From Pseudomonas orientalis (GTDB lineage: Bacteria; Pseudomonadota; Gammaproteobacteria; Pseudomonadales; Pseudomonadaceae), in assembly GCF_022807995.1 (NCBI RefSeq), contig NZ_CP094351.1, forward strand, positions 4,387,501 to 4,451,500: a DNA stretch of 64,000 nucleotides, read 5' to 3'. The position numbers and the translations under genes were made by a program. The notes beneath the pieces are model-generated. The model saw only the letters and a program-made list of their open reading frames with translations. It had not been told where the DNA came from and did not search any database. This document shows positions 51,944 to 60,561 of this stretch, piece by piece; position 1 is the stretch's first letter; every line of letters begins with the position of its first letter.

Positions 51944-53263
51944 ATGCTATTCAACGCTTACAAAAAAACCATCACCGCCTTGCAACACAACAATGCCCAA
52001 CAGGCCAGCCTGCTGGACGCGATCGAGCGTTCCATGGCGGTTATCGAATTCGACTTGCAGGGCACGGTGCTGCGCGCCAATGAGAATTTCTTGAAGACCA
52101 TGGGCTACCGCGCCGAACAGATCCTCGGCCAGCCCCACCGCCTGTTCTGCACACCGGCCTTCGCCCGCAGCGCCGAGTACAACCAGCTGTGGACGCAGTT
52201 GCGCAACGGTCAATTCCAGTCAGGCACCTTCGAACGGATGGGCGCCGATGGCCGATCGGTGTGGCTGGAAGCCAGTTACAACCCGGTCAAGGATGACGCC
52301 GGTCGCGTGATCAAGGTGGTGAAGTACGCGATGGACGTCACCCCACGCCTGCAGGCCGAAAGTGAAACCAGCGCCAAGTTGCAAGCCATCGACCGCGCCA
52401 TGGCGATGATCGAGTTCAACCTCGATGGCACCATCATCACCGCCAATGCGAATTTCCTGCAGCGCATGGGCTACAGCCTGGCGCAGATCCAGGGCAAGCA
52501 TCACCGCCTGTTCTGCACACCAGAGCTGGCCGGCAGCGCCGCCTACAGCGAATTCTGGAAACGTCTGAACCAGGGTGAACTGTTCAACGGCCAGTTCGAG
52601 CGCGTGGACAAACACGGCAACACGCTGTGGCTCGAAGCCAACTACAACCCGGTGTACGACGCCAGCGGGCGTCTGTGCAAGGTGGTGAAGTTTGCGTCGG
52701 ACGTCACCGCCCGTGTGCAACAGCATGCCGCTGACGCGCAAAGCGCTGCGCAGGCGTATCACCTGTCGCTCAATACCCAGGACATGGCCGAAAAAGGCGC
52801 CGACGTGATTCAGAAAACCGCCACCGGCATGCGCGACATTGCCGTGGATATTGACGCATCTTCGCAACTGATCGCCAAGTTGGGCGAGCGCTCGCAACAG
52901 ATCACCACCATCGTCAACACCATTCGCGGTATCGCCGACCAGACCAACCTGCTGGCCCTCAACGCCGCCATCGAAGCGGCCCGCGCGGGCGAGCAAGGCC
53001 GTGGCTTTGCCGTGGTAGCCGATGAAGTTCGCCAACTGGCAGCGCGCACCAGCGGCTCTACGGCGGAAATTTCCGGCATGATCGCCATGATCCAGGACGA
53101 AACCCGCCAGGCCATCGACAGCATGGACGCCACCCGCGACCGTGCGGCTCAGGGCGTGGAGCTGGCCAACCAGGCCGGTACGGTGATCCTGCAGATTCGC
53201 GAAGGCACCAGCGAGGCGGTGCAGGCAGTGAGCGCGTTTGCCAATGAACGGGGCAATCGCTGA
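51944..53263 (+). CDS. soluble PAS-PAS methyl-accepting chemotaxis-type transducer
   Basis: A 439-residue cytoplasmic transducer without membrane segments. Two PAS domains follow each other (about 25-130 and 150-255); they share MAVIEFDLQGT/MAMIEFNLDGT, HRLFCTP and LEASYNPV/LEANYNPV, so they arose by duplication. The rest is the MCP signalling domain with the hairpin tip GIADQTNLLALNAAIEAARAGEQGRGFAVVADEVRQLA. The layout is that of BdlA, the P. aeruginosa biofilm dispersion protein, and of Aer-like redox sensors. The start is uncertain: ATG 51944 fits homologues, ATG 51878 has GAGG before it. Confidence 0.9.
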   Translation: MLFNAYKKTITALQHNNAQQASLLDAIERSMAVIEFDLQGTVLRANENFLKTMGYRAEQILGQPHRLFCTPAFARSAEYNQLWTQLRNGQFQSGTFERMGADGRSVWLEASYNPVKDDAGRVIKVVKYAMDVTPRLQAESETSAKLQAIDRAMAMIEFNLDGTIITANANFLQRMGYSLAQIQGKHHRLFCTPELAGSAAYSEFWKRLNQGELFNGQFERVDKHGNTLWLEANYNPVYDASGRLCKVVKFASDVTARVQQHAADAQSAAQAYHLSLNTQDMAEKGADVIQKTATGMRDIAVDIDASSQLIAKLGERSQQITTIVNTIRGIADQTNLLALNAAIEAARAGEQGRGFAVVADEVRQLAARTSGSTAEISGMIAMIQDETRQAIDSMDATRDRAAQGVELANQAGTVILQIREGTSEAVQAVSAFANERGNR

Positions 53264-53336
53264 CGGCTTCTTCATGTGCCTGGCCGAGGGCTCGGTCTAT
53301 AGTGCGTAAGCCTTACGCCATCGACTCGAGCCTGCC

Positions 53337-53855
53337 ATGACCTCAGATAAACCCGACCCAATCCCTGTCGACCACTTGCGTTTCCATCGCCACCACGCTC
53401 ACCTGGCGCCGACCTTTGGCAACGATACCTTTGCCCTCAAGGCCGAAGCCTTCGCGCGCTTCTTTGGCACCCCAACGTTCCTCGGCGCGCAAACCGCCAT
53501 CGTGGTGCTGTGGGTGGTGCTGAACGTGACCGGCATCACCCACTTCGACGTTTATCCCTTCATCCTGCTCAACCTGGCCTTCAGTCTGCAGTCGGCGTAT
53601 GCCGCGCCGCTGATCCTGCTGGCCCAGACGCGCCAGGCCGCGCGCGACAAAGCCCAGTCCGACGCCGACGCGCAACATCGCGAAGCGCTGGCCACCGCCA
53701 ATACCGCACGCCAGGCCCAGGCAGAACAGACCACCCACCAGTTGCTGGCGCTGTTGGAGCAGAACACACGGCTGACCGAAATGACCAAACAGCTGACCGA
53801 ACGTATTGAGACACTGACCTGCGAAATGCATGAGCACTTCGTGCGCAAAGCCTAA
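53337..53855 (+). CDS. DUF1003 family membrane protein
   Basis: A 172-residue protein with two adjacent membrane segments (about 45-65 and 72-92: GAQTAIVVLWVVLNVTGI; YPFILLNLAFSLQSAYAAPLILL), characteristic of DUF1003, and a C-terminal helical, probably coiled-coil, cytoplasmic tail rich in Ala, Gln and Thr. Function unknown. Its stop overlaps by four bases the stop of the convergent LysR gene. Confidence 0.9.
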   Translation: MTSDKPDPIPVDHLRFHRHHAHLAPTFGNDTFALKAEAFARFFGTPTFLGAQTAIVVLWVVLNVTGITHFDVYPFILLNLAFSLQSAYAAPLILLAQTRQAARDKAQSDADAQHREALATANTARQAQAEQTTHQLLALLEQNTRLTEMTKQLTERIETLTCEMHEHFVRKA

Positions 53856-54736
53856 TGGTGCAGCCAGCGCACATGCCGCCCCAGTTCATCAAACAGTGTC
53901 ACCACCGAACGTAACGCCCGGCAATCAGGTCGCGTCAACAGCCACAGCGCCGTGTCATGTCCTGCCAAAGCGGGGCCCAGTGGTTGCAAGCCATCGTTCA
54001 TCAGGAAATCCGGCAACGCCGCCACCCCCAGCCCGGCGCGTACCAATTCAGTCACCGACTGCATGCTGTTGCAGCGATAACGGGGACGCACGCCCGGCAG
54101 ATGTTCACGGCGCCAGGCCACCGTTGGGTGGTCGGGTAAAAACTCGTCCGGCGCGATCCAACTCAGGTCGGCCAGTTCCTGGCCTGTATGCCGACGGGCA
54201 TAGTCAGCACTGGCGCACACCTGATAGGTCACCGTCCCCAGGCAACGTCCGACAAGATGCTCCGGCGGGTTCCTGGTCAGGCGCAGCGCGATATCCGCAT
54301 CGCGGCGGCTGAGGTTGGCGAAATCGTTGGACGTGCTCAGCTCCAGGATCAACGCCGGATAGTCCGCCATGAATCTGGCCAGGGCCGGCAGCAGCAGGCC
54401 TTGCAGCACCGCGTCGGTACAGGTCAGGCGCACCGTGCCGCTGATCACTTCACCGCCCTGCTCCACACCGATGCGCGCAGCCTCCAGGGCAAGTTCAGCG
54501 CGCTCGGCCTGTTGTGCCAAGTGGTTGGCCAGACTGGTAGGCAGATAGCCGGCGCGGCTTTTTTCAAACAGCGTCTGACCCAGGGCGGCTTCCAGGCGCC
54601 GTACCGCCCGGAACACGGTGGACACATCCACCCGCAGCAACCCCGCCGCCCGCGCCAGGGTGCCGCCACGAACCAGAGCGAGGACCAGCGACAGGTCGGT
54701 GTAGTCGAGCTGATAGTGCGTGGCTGCATTGAGCAT
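53852..54736 (-). CDS. LysR-family transcriptional regulator
   Basis: A 294-residue regulator: helix-turn-helix at about 12-70 (LVLALVRGGTLARAAGLLRVDVSTVFRAVRRLEAALG) and an effector domain with the LysR-type strand VRLTCTDAVLQGLLLPAL. The ATG at 54736 is used; the frame extends 21 codons further. It is divergent from the amidotransferase-like gene at 54817, its likely target. Confidence 0.92.
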   Translation of the reverse strand: MLNAATHYQLDYTDLSLVLALVRGGTLARAAGLLRVDVSTVFRAVRRLEAALGQTLFEKSRAGYLPTSLANHLAQQAERAELALEAARIGVEQGGEVISGTVRLTCTDAVLQGLLLPALARFMADYPALILELSTSNDFANLSRRDADIALRLTRNPPEHLVGRCLGTVTYQVCASADYARRHTGQELADLSWIAPDEFLPDHPTVAWRREHLPGVRPRYRCNSMQSVTELVRAGLGVAALPDFLMNDGLQPLGPALAGHDTALWLLTRPDCRALRSVVTLFDELGRHVRWLHH

Positions 54737-54816
54737 GTGGGAAAACGCCAATATCGATTGCGTGAGCGCCAATCTATAGTGCCCACCAGGACACCACAAG
54801 CCATGGGATGCACACG

Positions 54817-55524
54817 ATGAACGACACCCCGCTGCACCTCGCTCTGATCGGCGACTACAACCCCGACGTGATTGCGCACCAGGCCATCCCGGTAGCGCTG
54901 CAACAAGCGGCCCACGCCCTGAGGCTGAGCGTCGAAGTGCGCTGGCTCGGCACCGACACCATCACTTCCACGGCCTCGCTGCACGGGTTCGACGGCTTCT
55001 GGTGCGTACCCGCCAGCCCTTACCGCGACACCGAAGGCGCGCTGCGCGCCGTCCAGTTTGCCCGCGAACAGCGGCGACCTTTCCTCGGCACCTGCGGGGG
55101 TTTTCAGCACGCAGTGCTCGAATATGCCCGCAACGTGCTGGGATGGGCGGATGCCCAGCACGGCGAGTTGGTACCGGACGCCAAACGCGCAGTCATCACG
55201 CCATTGAGTTGTGCGCTGGTGGAAGCAAGCGACACCGTGCGCTTGGAACCCAATACGCTTATCACCCAAGCCTACGGCAGCCTGGATATCCACGAAGGGT
55301 ATCGTTGCAGCTTCGGTATCAATCCAGAGTTCGCTCATGCACTGCTCGATGGGGAGATGATTCCCAGCGGCCATAATGCTGCTGGCGAACTTCGCGCGAT
55401 GGAGCTGCTGAATCATCCTTTTTTCATCGCTACCCTGTTCCAACCCGAACGCGCCGCCCTCAAAGGCACCACGCCACCGCTGGCGATAGCCTTGCTGAAG
55501 GCGTGCCGGGAGGCCTCGGCATGA
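54817..55524 (+). CDS. CTP synthase C-terminal-domain-like (class I glutamine amidotransferase) protein
   Basis: A 235-residue protein homologous to the glutaminase half of CTP synthase PyrG: LALIGDYNPDVIAHQAIPVAL at the start, the nucleophile cysteine in FLGTCGGFQHAVLEYARNVLG and HPFFIATLFQPERAA near the end, where the catalytic histidine of PyrG is replaced by Leu-Phe (normally QFHPE). There is no synthetase domain. Members of this family are described only as CTP-synthase-related proteins. An ATG at 54808 is an alternative start. It is translationally coupled to the monooxygenase-like gene. Confidence 0.85.
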   Translation: MNDTPLHLALIGDYNPDVIAHQAIPVALQQAAHALRLSVEVRWLGTDTITSTASLHGFDGFWCVPASPYRDTEGALRAVQFAREQRRPFLGTCGGFQHAVLEYARNVLGWADAQHGELVPDAKRAVITPLSCALVEASDTVRLEPNTLITQAYGSLDIHEGYRCSFGINPEFAHALLDGEMIPSGHNAAGELRAMELLNHPFFIATLFQPERAALKGTTPPLAIALLKACREASA

Positions 55525-55841
55525 TCGCCAAGACCCCGGCAGCGCCTTACTACGCGGTGATTTTCAGTTCACTGCGCACCGATGGCGACCACGGCTACGC
55601 TCAGGCCGCCACGCGCATGCTGGAACTGGCGCGTGAACAGCCGGGATTTCTCGGCGTGGAGTCGGCGCGGGAAGCGGGTTTGGGGATCACCGTGTCCTAC
55701 TGGAGCAGCGAAGCGGCGATCCTGGCCTGGAAACAGCAGGCCGAGCATCGACAGGTGCAAGAGCAAGGGCGTTCCCTCTGGTACGCAGCGTTTCAAACTC
55801 GCGTATGCAAGGTAGAGCGCGATTACGCATTCACGACGTGA
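55521..55841 (+). CDS. antibiotic biosynthesis monooxygenase (ABM) domain protein
   Basis: A 106-residue ferredoxin-like-fold protein of the ABM family: YYAVIFSSLR, MLELAREQPGFLGVESARE, GITVSYWSSEAAILAWKQQAEH are the successive conserved pieces. The start overlaps the preceding stop codon as ATGA, so the two are translated together. Members include heme-degrading and cofactor-free quinol oxygenases; the substrate here is unknown. Confidence 0.9.
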   Translation: MIAKTPAAPYYAVIFSSLRTDGDHGYAQAATRMLELAREQPGFLGVESAREAGLGITVSYWSSEAAILAWKQQAEHRQVQEQGRSLWYAAFQTRVCKVERDYAFTT

Positions 55842-55872
55842 AACTTCGGCCCTCCTTCACACAGGTGCAGGC

Positions 55873-56196
55873 CTAGCTGACCAGACTGCGCAACGCACTG
55901 ATCTGCGGGATCTCGACCCGGCGCATATACACCCGCAACGGTTCGCTGATGTTGAGCCGGTCGTCGATATTCTGCTCCAGCAGTAACTGAATGCGCGCTC
56001 GCGAGAGGATCATGGTGTGGTCGGCAGCCGGTACCCAGACGAACTCGGCGGTGGGAATAATGCCGTCGTCGGCCACGTCCATGCCGAAGGCATCTTCGCT
56101 GAAACGCACGATGTACTGGCCGGTCTTGCGGTTCAGGCCGACAAACCCGTGGAGTTGGTCGGCAGCCTGGCAGATAAGTTCGGAAGTGATGCGCAT
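55873..56196 (-). CDS. DUF2025 family protein
   Basis: A 107-residue cytoplasmic protein of a family nearly confined to Pseudomonas (MRITSELICQAADQLHGFVGLNRKTGQYIVRFSEDAFGMDV), with a conserved C-terminal LLLEQNIDDRLNISEPLRVYMRR. Function unknown. ATG at 56196 chosen; the frame extends four codons upstream. Convergent with the ABM gene. Confidence 0.88.
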   Translation of the reverse strand: MRITSELICQAADQLHGFVGLNRKTGQYIVRFSEDAFGMDVADDGIIPTAEFVWVPAADHTMILSRARIQLLLEQNIDDRLNISEPLRVYMRRVEIPQISALRSLVS

Positions 56197-56313
56197 GGTA
56201 AACCTCACTGAAAAGTCCCACAGGGACTGGAAAGATGGTTTACACGCGTGGCAAAAAATACCGCCCTCTGACGGGGCAGTTGGGGCTAAGAGTACTGCAA
56301 TGCATCACAGAAA

Positions 56314-56354
56314 AAACCGACAAAATTGGCCTGCGCGCACGTTAATGTCGGTTT
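56314..56354. promoter_or_regulatory. inverted repeat upstream of the glycerophosphodiesterase gene
   Basis: Perfect 9-bp arms AAACCGACA (56314-56322) and TGTCGGTTT (56346-56354), 23 bases apart, about 75 bases before the glpQ start. It may be an operator or an mRNA hairpin; no regulator is adjacent. Confidence 0.45.
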
Positions 56355-56429
56355 GGTGATAGCGCCCTTCGCAATCAATTGTTAAAAAGGACACCTTCTC
56401 AAAGTCACCTTCACGAAAGGACTTCGCAT

Positions 56430-57581
56430 ATGCCTGTCACGTTAACCAACGGCCCGGTGCGCACCACGATAGGAAGTGCCGTGCTGCTCGCGCTGATGCT
56501 CGGCCTTGCTCCCGCACAGGCTGCCGACCCGATCAGCCCGGCTGAACTGGCGACAAACGAAGGCATCCCCTATCCCGCCGTGATCGCCCACCGTGGCGCG
56601 TCCTATGACGCCCCCGAGTCCACCGCCGCCGCTTACAAGGTCGCGCGCGACCTGGGCGCCGACTATCTGGAACTGGACCTGCAGCGCAGCAAGGACGGCG
56701 TCTTGTTCGCCCTGCACGACAACAACCTGCAGCGCACCACCGACGTAGCGACCAAGTTCCCCGAGCGCAAAGATGCACCGGTCAACGAATTCACCTGGAA
56801 AGAACTGCAAAGCCTCGACGCCGGCAGCTGGTTCAACGCCGCCTACCCGGACCGCGCACGCCCGGGCTTCGTCGGCCTGAAAATCCAGAGCCTGGATGAC
56901 ATCATCAAGATCGCCGAAAGCAACCCGCAACATAAGCCGGGCCTGTACATCGAGACCAAGGAGCCCAAGCAATTCCCGGGCATCGAGGCCGACCTGAAAA
57001 ACAAGTTGCTGGACAAGGGCTGGTTGAGCTCCGCCGGCTCCAAGCTGGGCAAGAGCAACACCGGTGTCGGCCAGGGCAAGGGCCGTGTGGTGCTGCAAAC
57101 CTTCGAGGTGGCCAGCCTGAAAGAACTGCAGAAAGAAATGCCCAACACGCCGAAGATCCTGCTGTTGTGGGTCGGTGAAGGCAGCATTGAACCCAAGTCC
57201 AAGGTGACGTTCGCCGAGTCCGGCGAAGCGACCAAAGCCGCCTATTACGCCAAGCAAGAACCGAAAGACGCGGCCGAGTTCGAAAAATGGGTCGACCAGG
57301 CCAAAAGCCTCGGCGCCATCGGCACCGGCCCTTCGGCGGAGCTGACCGACCATGGCGACCAGAGCTACACCGACCTGGTCAAGCCCGAGATGAACAAGCT
57401 GACCCACGACAAAGGCCTGCTGGTGCACGTGTACACCGTGGACGAGCCAGTCGACTTCGACAAGGTGATGAAAGCCGGCGTCGACGGCATCTTCACCAAC
57501 CGCGCAGCCGAGCTGCTGAAGTTCTATAAGCGCTGGCCGTCGTCCAGCGTGCAGGACCTGCTGGACGATTATAAATACTGA
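56430..57581 (+). CDS. glpQ: glycerophosphodiester phosphodiesterase, periplasmic
   Basis: A 383-residue exported hydrolase that splits deacylated phospholipids into glycerol-3-phosphate and an alcohol. A signal peptide (about residues 1-31, ending APAQA) is followed by a GDPD TIM barrel: VIAHRGASYDAPESTAAAY with the catalytic histidine, YLELDLQRSKDGVLFALHD with the second histidine and metal-binding Glu/Asp, and YIETKEPKQFPG. AAAGGA precedes the ATG at 56430. A role in phosphate or glycerol-phosphate scavenging fits the PiT transporter 3 kb away, although no Pho box was found. Confidence 0.94.
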   Translation: MPVTLTNGPVRTTIGSAVLLALMLGLAPAQAADPISPAELATNEGIPYPAVIAHRGASYDAPESTAAAYKVARDLGADYLELDLQRSKDGVLFALHDNNLQRTTDVATKFPERKDAPVNEFTWKELQSLDAGSWFNAAYPDRARPGFVGLKIQSLDDIIKIAESNPQHKPGLYIETKEPKQFPGIEADLKNKLLDKGWLSSAGSKLGKSNTGVGQGKGRVVLQTFEVASLKELQKEMPNTPKILLLWVGEGSIEPKSKVTFAESGEATKAAYYAKQEPKDAAEFEKWVDQAKSLGAIGTGPSAELTDHGDQSYTDLVKPEMNKLTHDKGLLVHVYTVDEPVDFDKVMKAGVDGIFTNRAAELLKFYKRWPSSSVQDLLDDYKY

Positions 57582-57672
57582 CGCGTTGGTGTCAGTGAGC
57601 CATTAAGGATGAGTTAAGTTGCGCCGGTTAATCTGGCGCCACTTAAACAGCTCAACCAGAAGGACACACACC

Positions 57673-57981
57673 ATGAAAACCTTGACCACTCTGTTCGCCG
57701 CCACCGCCCTGACGCTGACTGCCGGCCTGGCCCAGGCGGATGTCCGCCCGGACCAGGTTGATGGCCTGATCAAGTCTGGCGCCGTGATGCCATTTGAAAA
57801 ACTCAACGCTGCGGCCGTGGCCAAACATGCAGGCGCAACAATCAACGACACCGAGTTGGACCACAACAACAGCGGCGTACTGGTCTATGAAGTTGACCTG
57901 ACCGATACCGCAGGCAAGAACTATGAAGTGAAGCTCGACGCCAAGACCGGCGCGGTGCTGGAAGACAAGCTCGATACCTGA
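57673..57981 (+). CDS. PepSY domain protein, periplasmic
   Basis: A 102-residue protein with a signal peptide (MKTLTTLFAATALTLTAGLAQA) and one PepSY domain (LIKSGAVMPFEKLNAAAVAKHAGATI; YEVKLDAKTGAVLEDKLD). Such small PepSY proteins often accompany two-component or peptidase genes and are thought to inhibit proteases or sense the envelope. ATG 57673 begins the signal peptide. A terminator follows directly. Confidence 0.92.
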   Translation: MKTLTTLFAATALTLTAGLAQADVRPDQVDGLIKSGAVMPFEKLNAAAVAKHAGATINDTELDHNNSGVLVYEVDLTDTAGKNYEVKLDAKTGAVLEDKLDT

Positions 57982-57990
57982 GTTCAATCC

Positions 57991-58026
57991 AAAAAAACGC
58001 GCCACCTTCGGGTGGCGCTTTTTTTT
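57991..58026 (+). terminator. rho-independent terminator after the PepSY gene
   Basis: Stem GCGCCACC/GGTGGCGC with a TTCG tetraloop flanked by an A-run and a run of eight T residues; can act in both directions. Confidence 0.95.
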
Positions 58027-58117
58027 GCCCTGCCAAAAGATCAAATTCGCCCTACACCATGCAAGGTCGTTAAACTCACCGACATCGACCGAGCACTACG
58101 CTGCCGTCATCGCCAAT

Positions 58118-59302
58118 ATGAGAACGTCCATGGGGCAGAAAACCGCCGACATCGCCACCATCGGCCGAATCAGTGCCGTGCCCGCGATGCTTCGCGTCAT
58201 CAGTGACATGACCGGCCTGCGCTTTGTCGCCGTCGCCCGAGTGACTGACAACACCTGGACCGCCTGCGCCGTGCTCGACCAACTGGCGTTCGGCCTGGAC
58301 GTGGGGGGCGAACTGGACCTGACCACCACCATTTGCCATGAAATCCGCGGCTCCCATGTGTCCGTGGTGATCGATAATGCCAGTGAAGACCCGCTGTACC
58401 GCACACATCACACCCCACTGATGTACAGGTTCAAAAGCTATATCTCAGTCCCCGTGTTCCGTACCAACGGCAGCTTTTTCGGCACCATCTGCGCCCTCGA
58501 TCCAAACCCCGCACCGCTGCGCAGCAGCACCATCCAGTCCACCATGGAATCGTTCGCACGGGTCTTATCGCTGCAAATCGAAGCCGAGGAAAATCAGCAG
58601 AGCACCGAAGACACCCTGCGCGAAGAACGCAACACGGCGCAGCTGCGCGAACAATTCATCGCGGTACTGGGTCACGATCTGCGCAACCCGCTGTTCGCCA
58701 TCAACGTTGGCGCCGAACGTCTGCTGCGCAAGCACCCCCACCCTGCCACGGACGACATCGTGCGCCATATCCTGGCCAGCGGGCGCCGTGCGGCGCAGTT
58801 GGTAGAAGATGTTCTGGATTTTGCGCGCGGGCGGCTGGGCGGCGGTATTCCATTGCAGCTGGGCAACTGCGAAGACTTGCAAACCTCCCTGCAGCAGGTG
58901 GTGGCGGAATTGCAGAGTGTGCATCCCGAGCGTGGCATCCGTGCGCAGATTGGCAGGGTCGAAGGCATCAGGGGTGACCGTGACCGATTGGCACAATTGC
59001 TGTCCAATCTGGTGGCCAATGCTGTCAGCCACGGTGCCCCTGACGGTCCCATCGAAGTGAGTGCGACAGTTGAACAGGCGCACTTCGAACTGGTGGTGAA
59101 AAACGCCGGGCAGATCAACCAGCAGGCGCTGCCGAGGCTGTTTGAACCCTACGCACGCCCCACCACCGAAGGCCCGCAGGCCGGCCTTGGCCTGGGACTG
59201 TATATCGTCAAACAGATTGCCGACGCCCATGGCGGCGAGCTGAGCGTTTGCAGCAGTGAACTGCAGGGCACGGTGTTCACCTTCCGCCTGCCAGTGGCGT
59301 GA
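58118..59302 (+). CDS. GAF-domain sensor histidine kinase (orphan)
   Basis: A 394-residue soluble kinase. An N-terminal GAF domain (about 10-150, LRFVAVARVTDNTWTACAVLDQL; ISVPVFRTNGSFFGTICALDP) is followed by the dimerisation/phosphorylation helix with the H-box FIAVLGHDLRNPLFAI and a HATPase_c domain with N-box LVANAVSHGAP and G-box GLGLGLYIVKQIADAHGGE. No response regulator is adjacent, so its partner is unknown. ATG 58118 or 58130 are possible starts; the longer frame lacks a ribosome binding site. Confidence 0.9.
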   Translation: MRTSMGQKTADIATIGRISAVPAMLRVISDMTGLRFVAVARVTDNTWTACAVLDQLAFGLDVGGELDLTTTICHEIRGSHVSVVIDNASEDPLYRTHHTPLMYRFKSYISVPVFRTNGSFFGTICALDPNPAPLRSSTIQSTMESFARVLSLQIEAEENQQSTEDTLREERNTAQLREQFIAVLGHDLRNPLFAINVGAERLLRKHPHPATDDIVRHILASGRRAAQLVEDVLDFARGRLGGGIPLQLGNCEDLQTSLQQVVAELQSVHPERGIRAQIGRVEGIRGDRDRLAQLLSNLVANAVSHGAPDGPIEVSATVEQAHFELVVKNAGQINQQALPRLFEPYARPTTEGPQAGLGLGLYIVKQIADAHGGELSVCSSELQGTVFTFRLPVA

Positions 59303-59435
59303 GCCAGCATCCAGGCGCGCCACCCTGAACAACGCCCGCGCCTGGATAAGCCGTCATAAAAACGTCAGATTTGCCTGCAATGATAGGCAACGCGACCTGT
59401 GAAATGTCCTACAGGCTTTTTCTGTGCGAGCCCCC

Positions 59436-60464
59436 ATGAACCACAGCATTGACCACGCCCACCAGGACCCCGACCTGTTTGGCCTGCTTTACGGTTTCCG
59501 CTTTCTGCCCGGCGAAAAAGGCCAGCAGATTGACTCAGCTACCGCACTCCAGTGCCTGCAACAGCCCGGCGATCCGCAGGAATTTCTCTGGCTGCACCTG
59601 AACCTGGCCCATGCCGCCTGTGAGCGCTGGATGCAAGCGCACCTGGAGCTGCCCGAGGAGTTCTTCGAAGCGCTGCACGAGGGCTCGCGCTCCACGCGCA
59701 TCGAACACGTTGATTCCGCCCTGCTGGCGGTGGTCAACGATGTGGTGTTCAACTTCAGCAGTATGGTCTCGTCGGATATTTCCACGTTGTGGGTGTGTGC
59801 GCGCAGTCGCTTACTGATCAGTGCGCGCCTGCAACCGCTGCACTCGGTGGATAAGTTGCGCTCGTCGGTGAAGGCCGGTGAACACTTTCGCTCGCCGCTG
59901 GAGTTGCTGGTGCATTTGCTGCGCGACCAGGGCGAAGTGCTGACCCAGATCGTGCGCAAGACCAGCCTCAGCGTCGATCATATCGAGGACCAGTTGCTGT
60001 CCTCGCGCCTGTCCACCAACCGTGCCGAACTCGGTGCCGCGCGCCGCGTACTGGTGCGCTTGCAACGCCTGCTGGCGCTGGAGCCGGGCTCGCTGTTGCG
60101 CCTGCTCAACCGGCCGCCGCAATGGCTGCAAAAGGAAGACGTGAAGGAGTTGCGCAAATCCACCGAAGAGTTCGCGCTGATCATCAACGACCTGACGGCC
60201 CTGGGTGAGCGCATCAAATTGCTCCAGGAAGAGATCGCCGCCAATCTCAACGAGCAAAGCAACCGTACGCTGTTCACCCTCACGGTGGTGACGGTGCTGG
60301 CGCTGCCGATCAACATCATCGCCGGTTTTTTCGGCATGAACGTCGGTGGGGTGCCACTGTCCCAGGATCCGGAAGGGTTCTGGATATTGGTCGCGCTGGT
60401 GGCAACCTTCACCTTGATTGCCGGGCGCTGGGCCTTCAGAAAGCGCAAGGATTTAATGAATTGA
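59436..60464 (+). CDS. CorA-family divalent cation transporter, ZntB-like
   Basis: A 342-residue membrane protein: a large cytoplasmic N-terminal domain of long helices, then two C-terminal membrane segments with the GMN signature in FFGMNVGGVPL. The NVGG variant after GMN is typical of ZntB zinc transporters rather than CorA magnesium channels. The ATG at 59436 is used; a GTG four codons upstream is possible. Gene order gives no further hint to the substrate. Confidence 0.9.
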   Translation: MNHSIDHAHQDPDLFGLLYGFRFLPGEKGQQIDSATALQCLQQPGDPQEFLWLHLNLAHAACERWMQAHLELPEEFFEALHEGSRSTRIEHVDSALLAVVNDVVFNFSSMVSSDISTLWVCARSRLLISARLQPLHSVDKLRSSVKAGEHFRSPLELLVHLLRDQGEVLTQIVRKTSLSVDHIEDQLLSSRLSTNRAELGAARRVLVRLQRLLALEPGSLLRLLNRPPQWLQKEDVKELRKSTEEFALIINDLTALGERIKLLQEEIAANLNEQSNRTLFTLTVVTVLALPINIIAGFFGMNVGGVPLSQDPEGFWILVALVATFTLIAGRWAFRKRKDLMN

Positions 60465-60561
60465 AAGGCACTTCCCCACCTGAACACTGACCTGTCGCAG
60501 CATCTCTGTAACAATTTGCAATGATCATGGACGGCATCCTCCCCACACTGGATGTTCCGGC

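Noticed and set aside
56197..56429. Pho box upstream of glpQ
   Set aside because: No pair of CTGTCAT-like repeats with the right spacing was seen.
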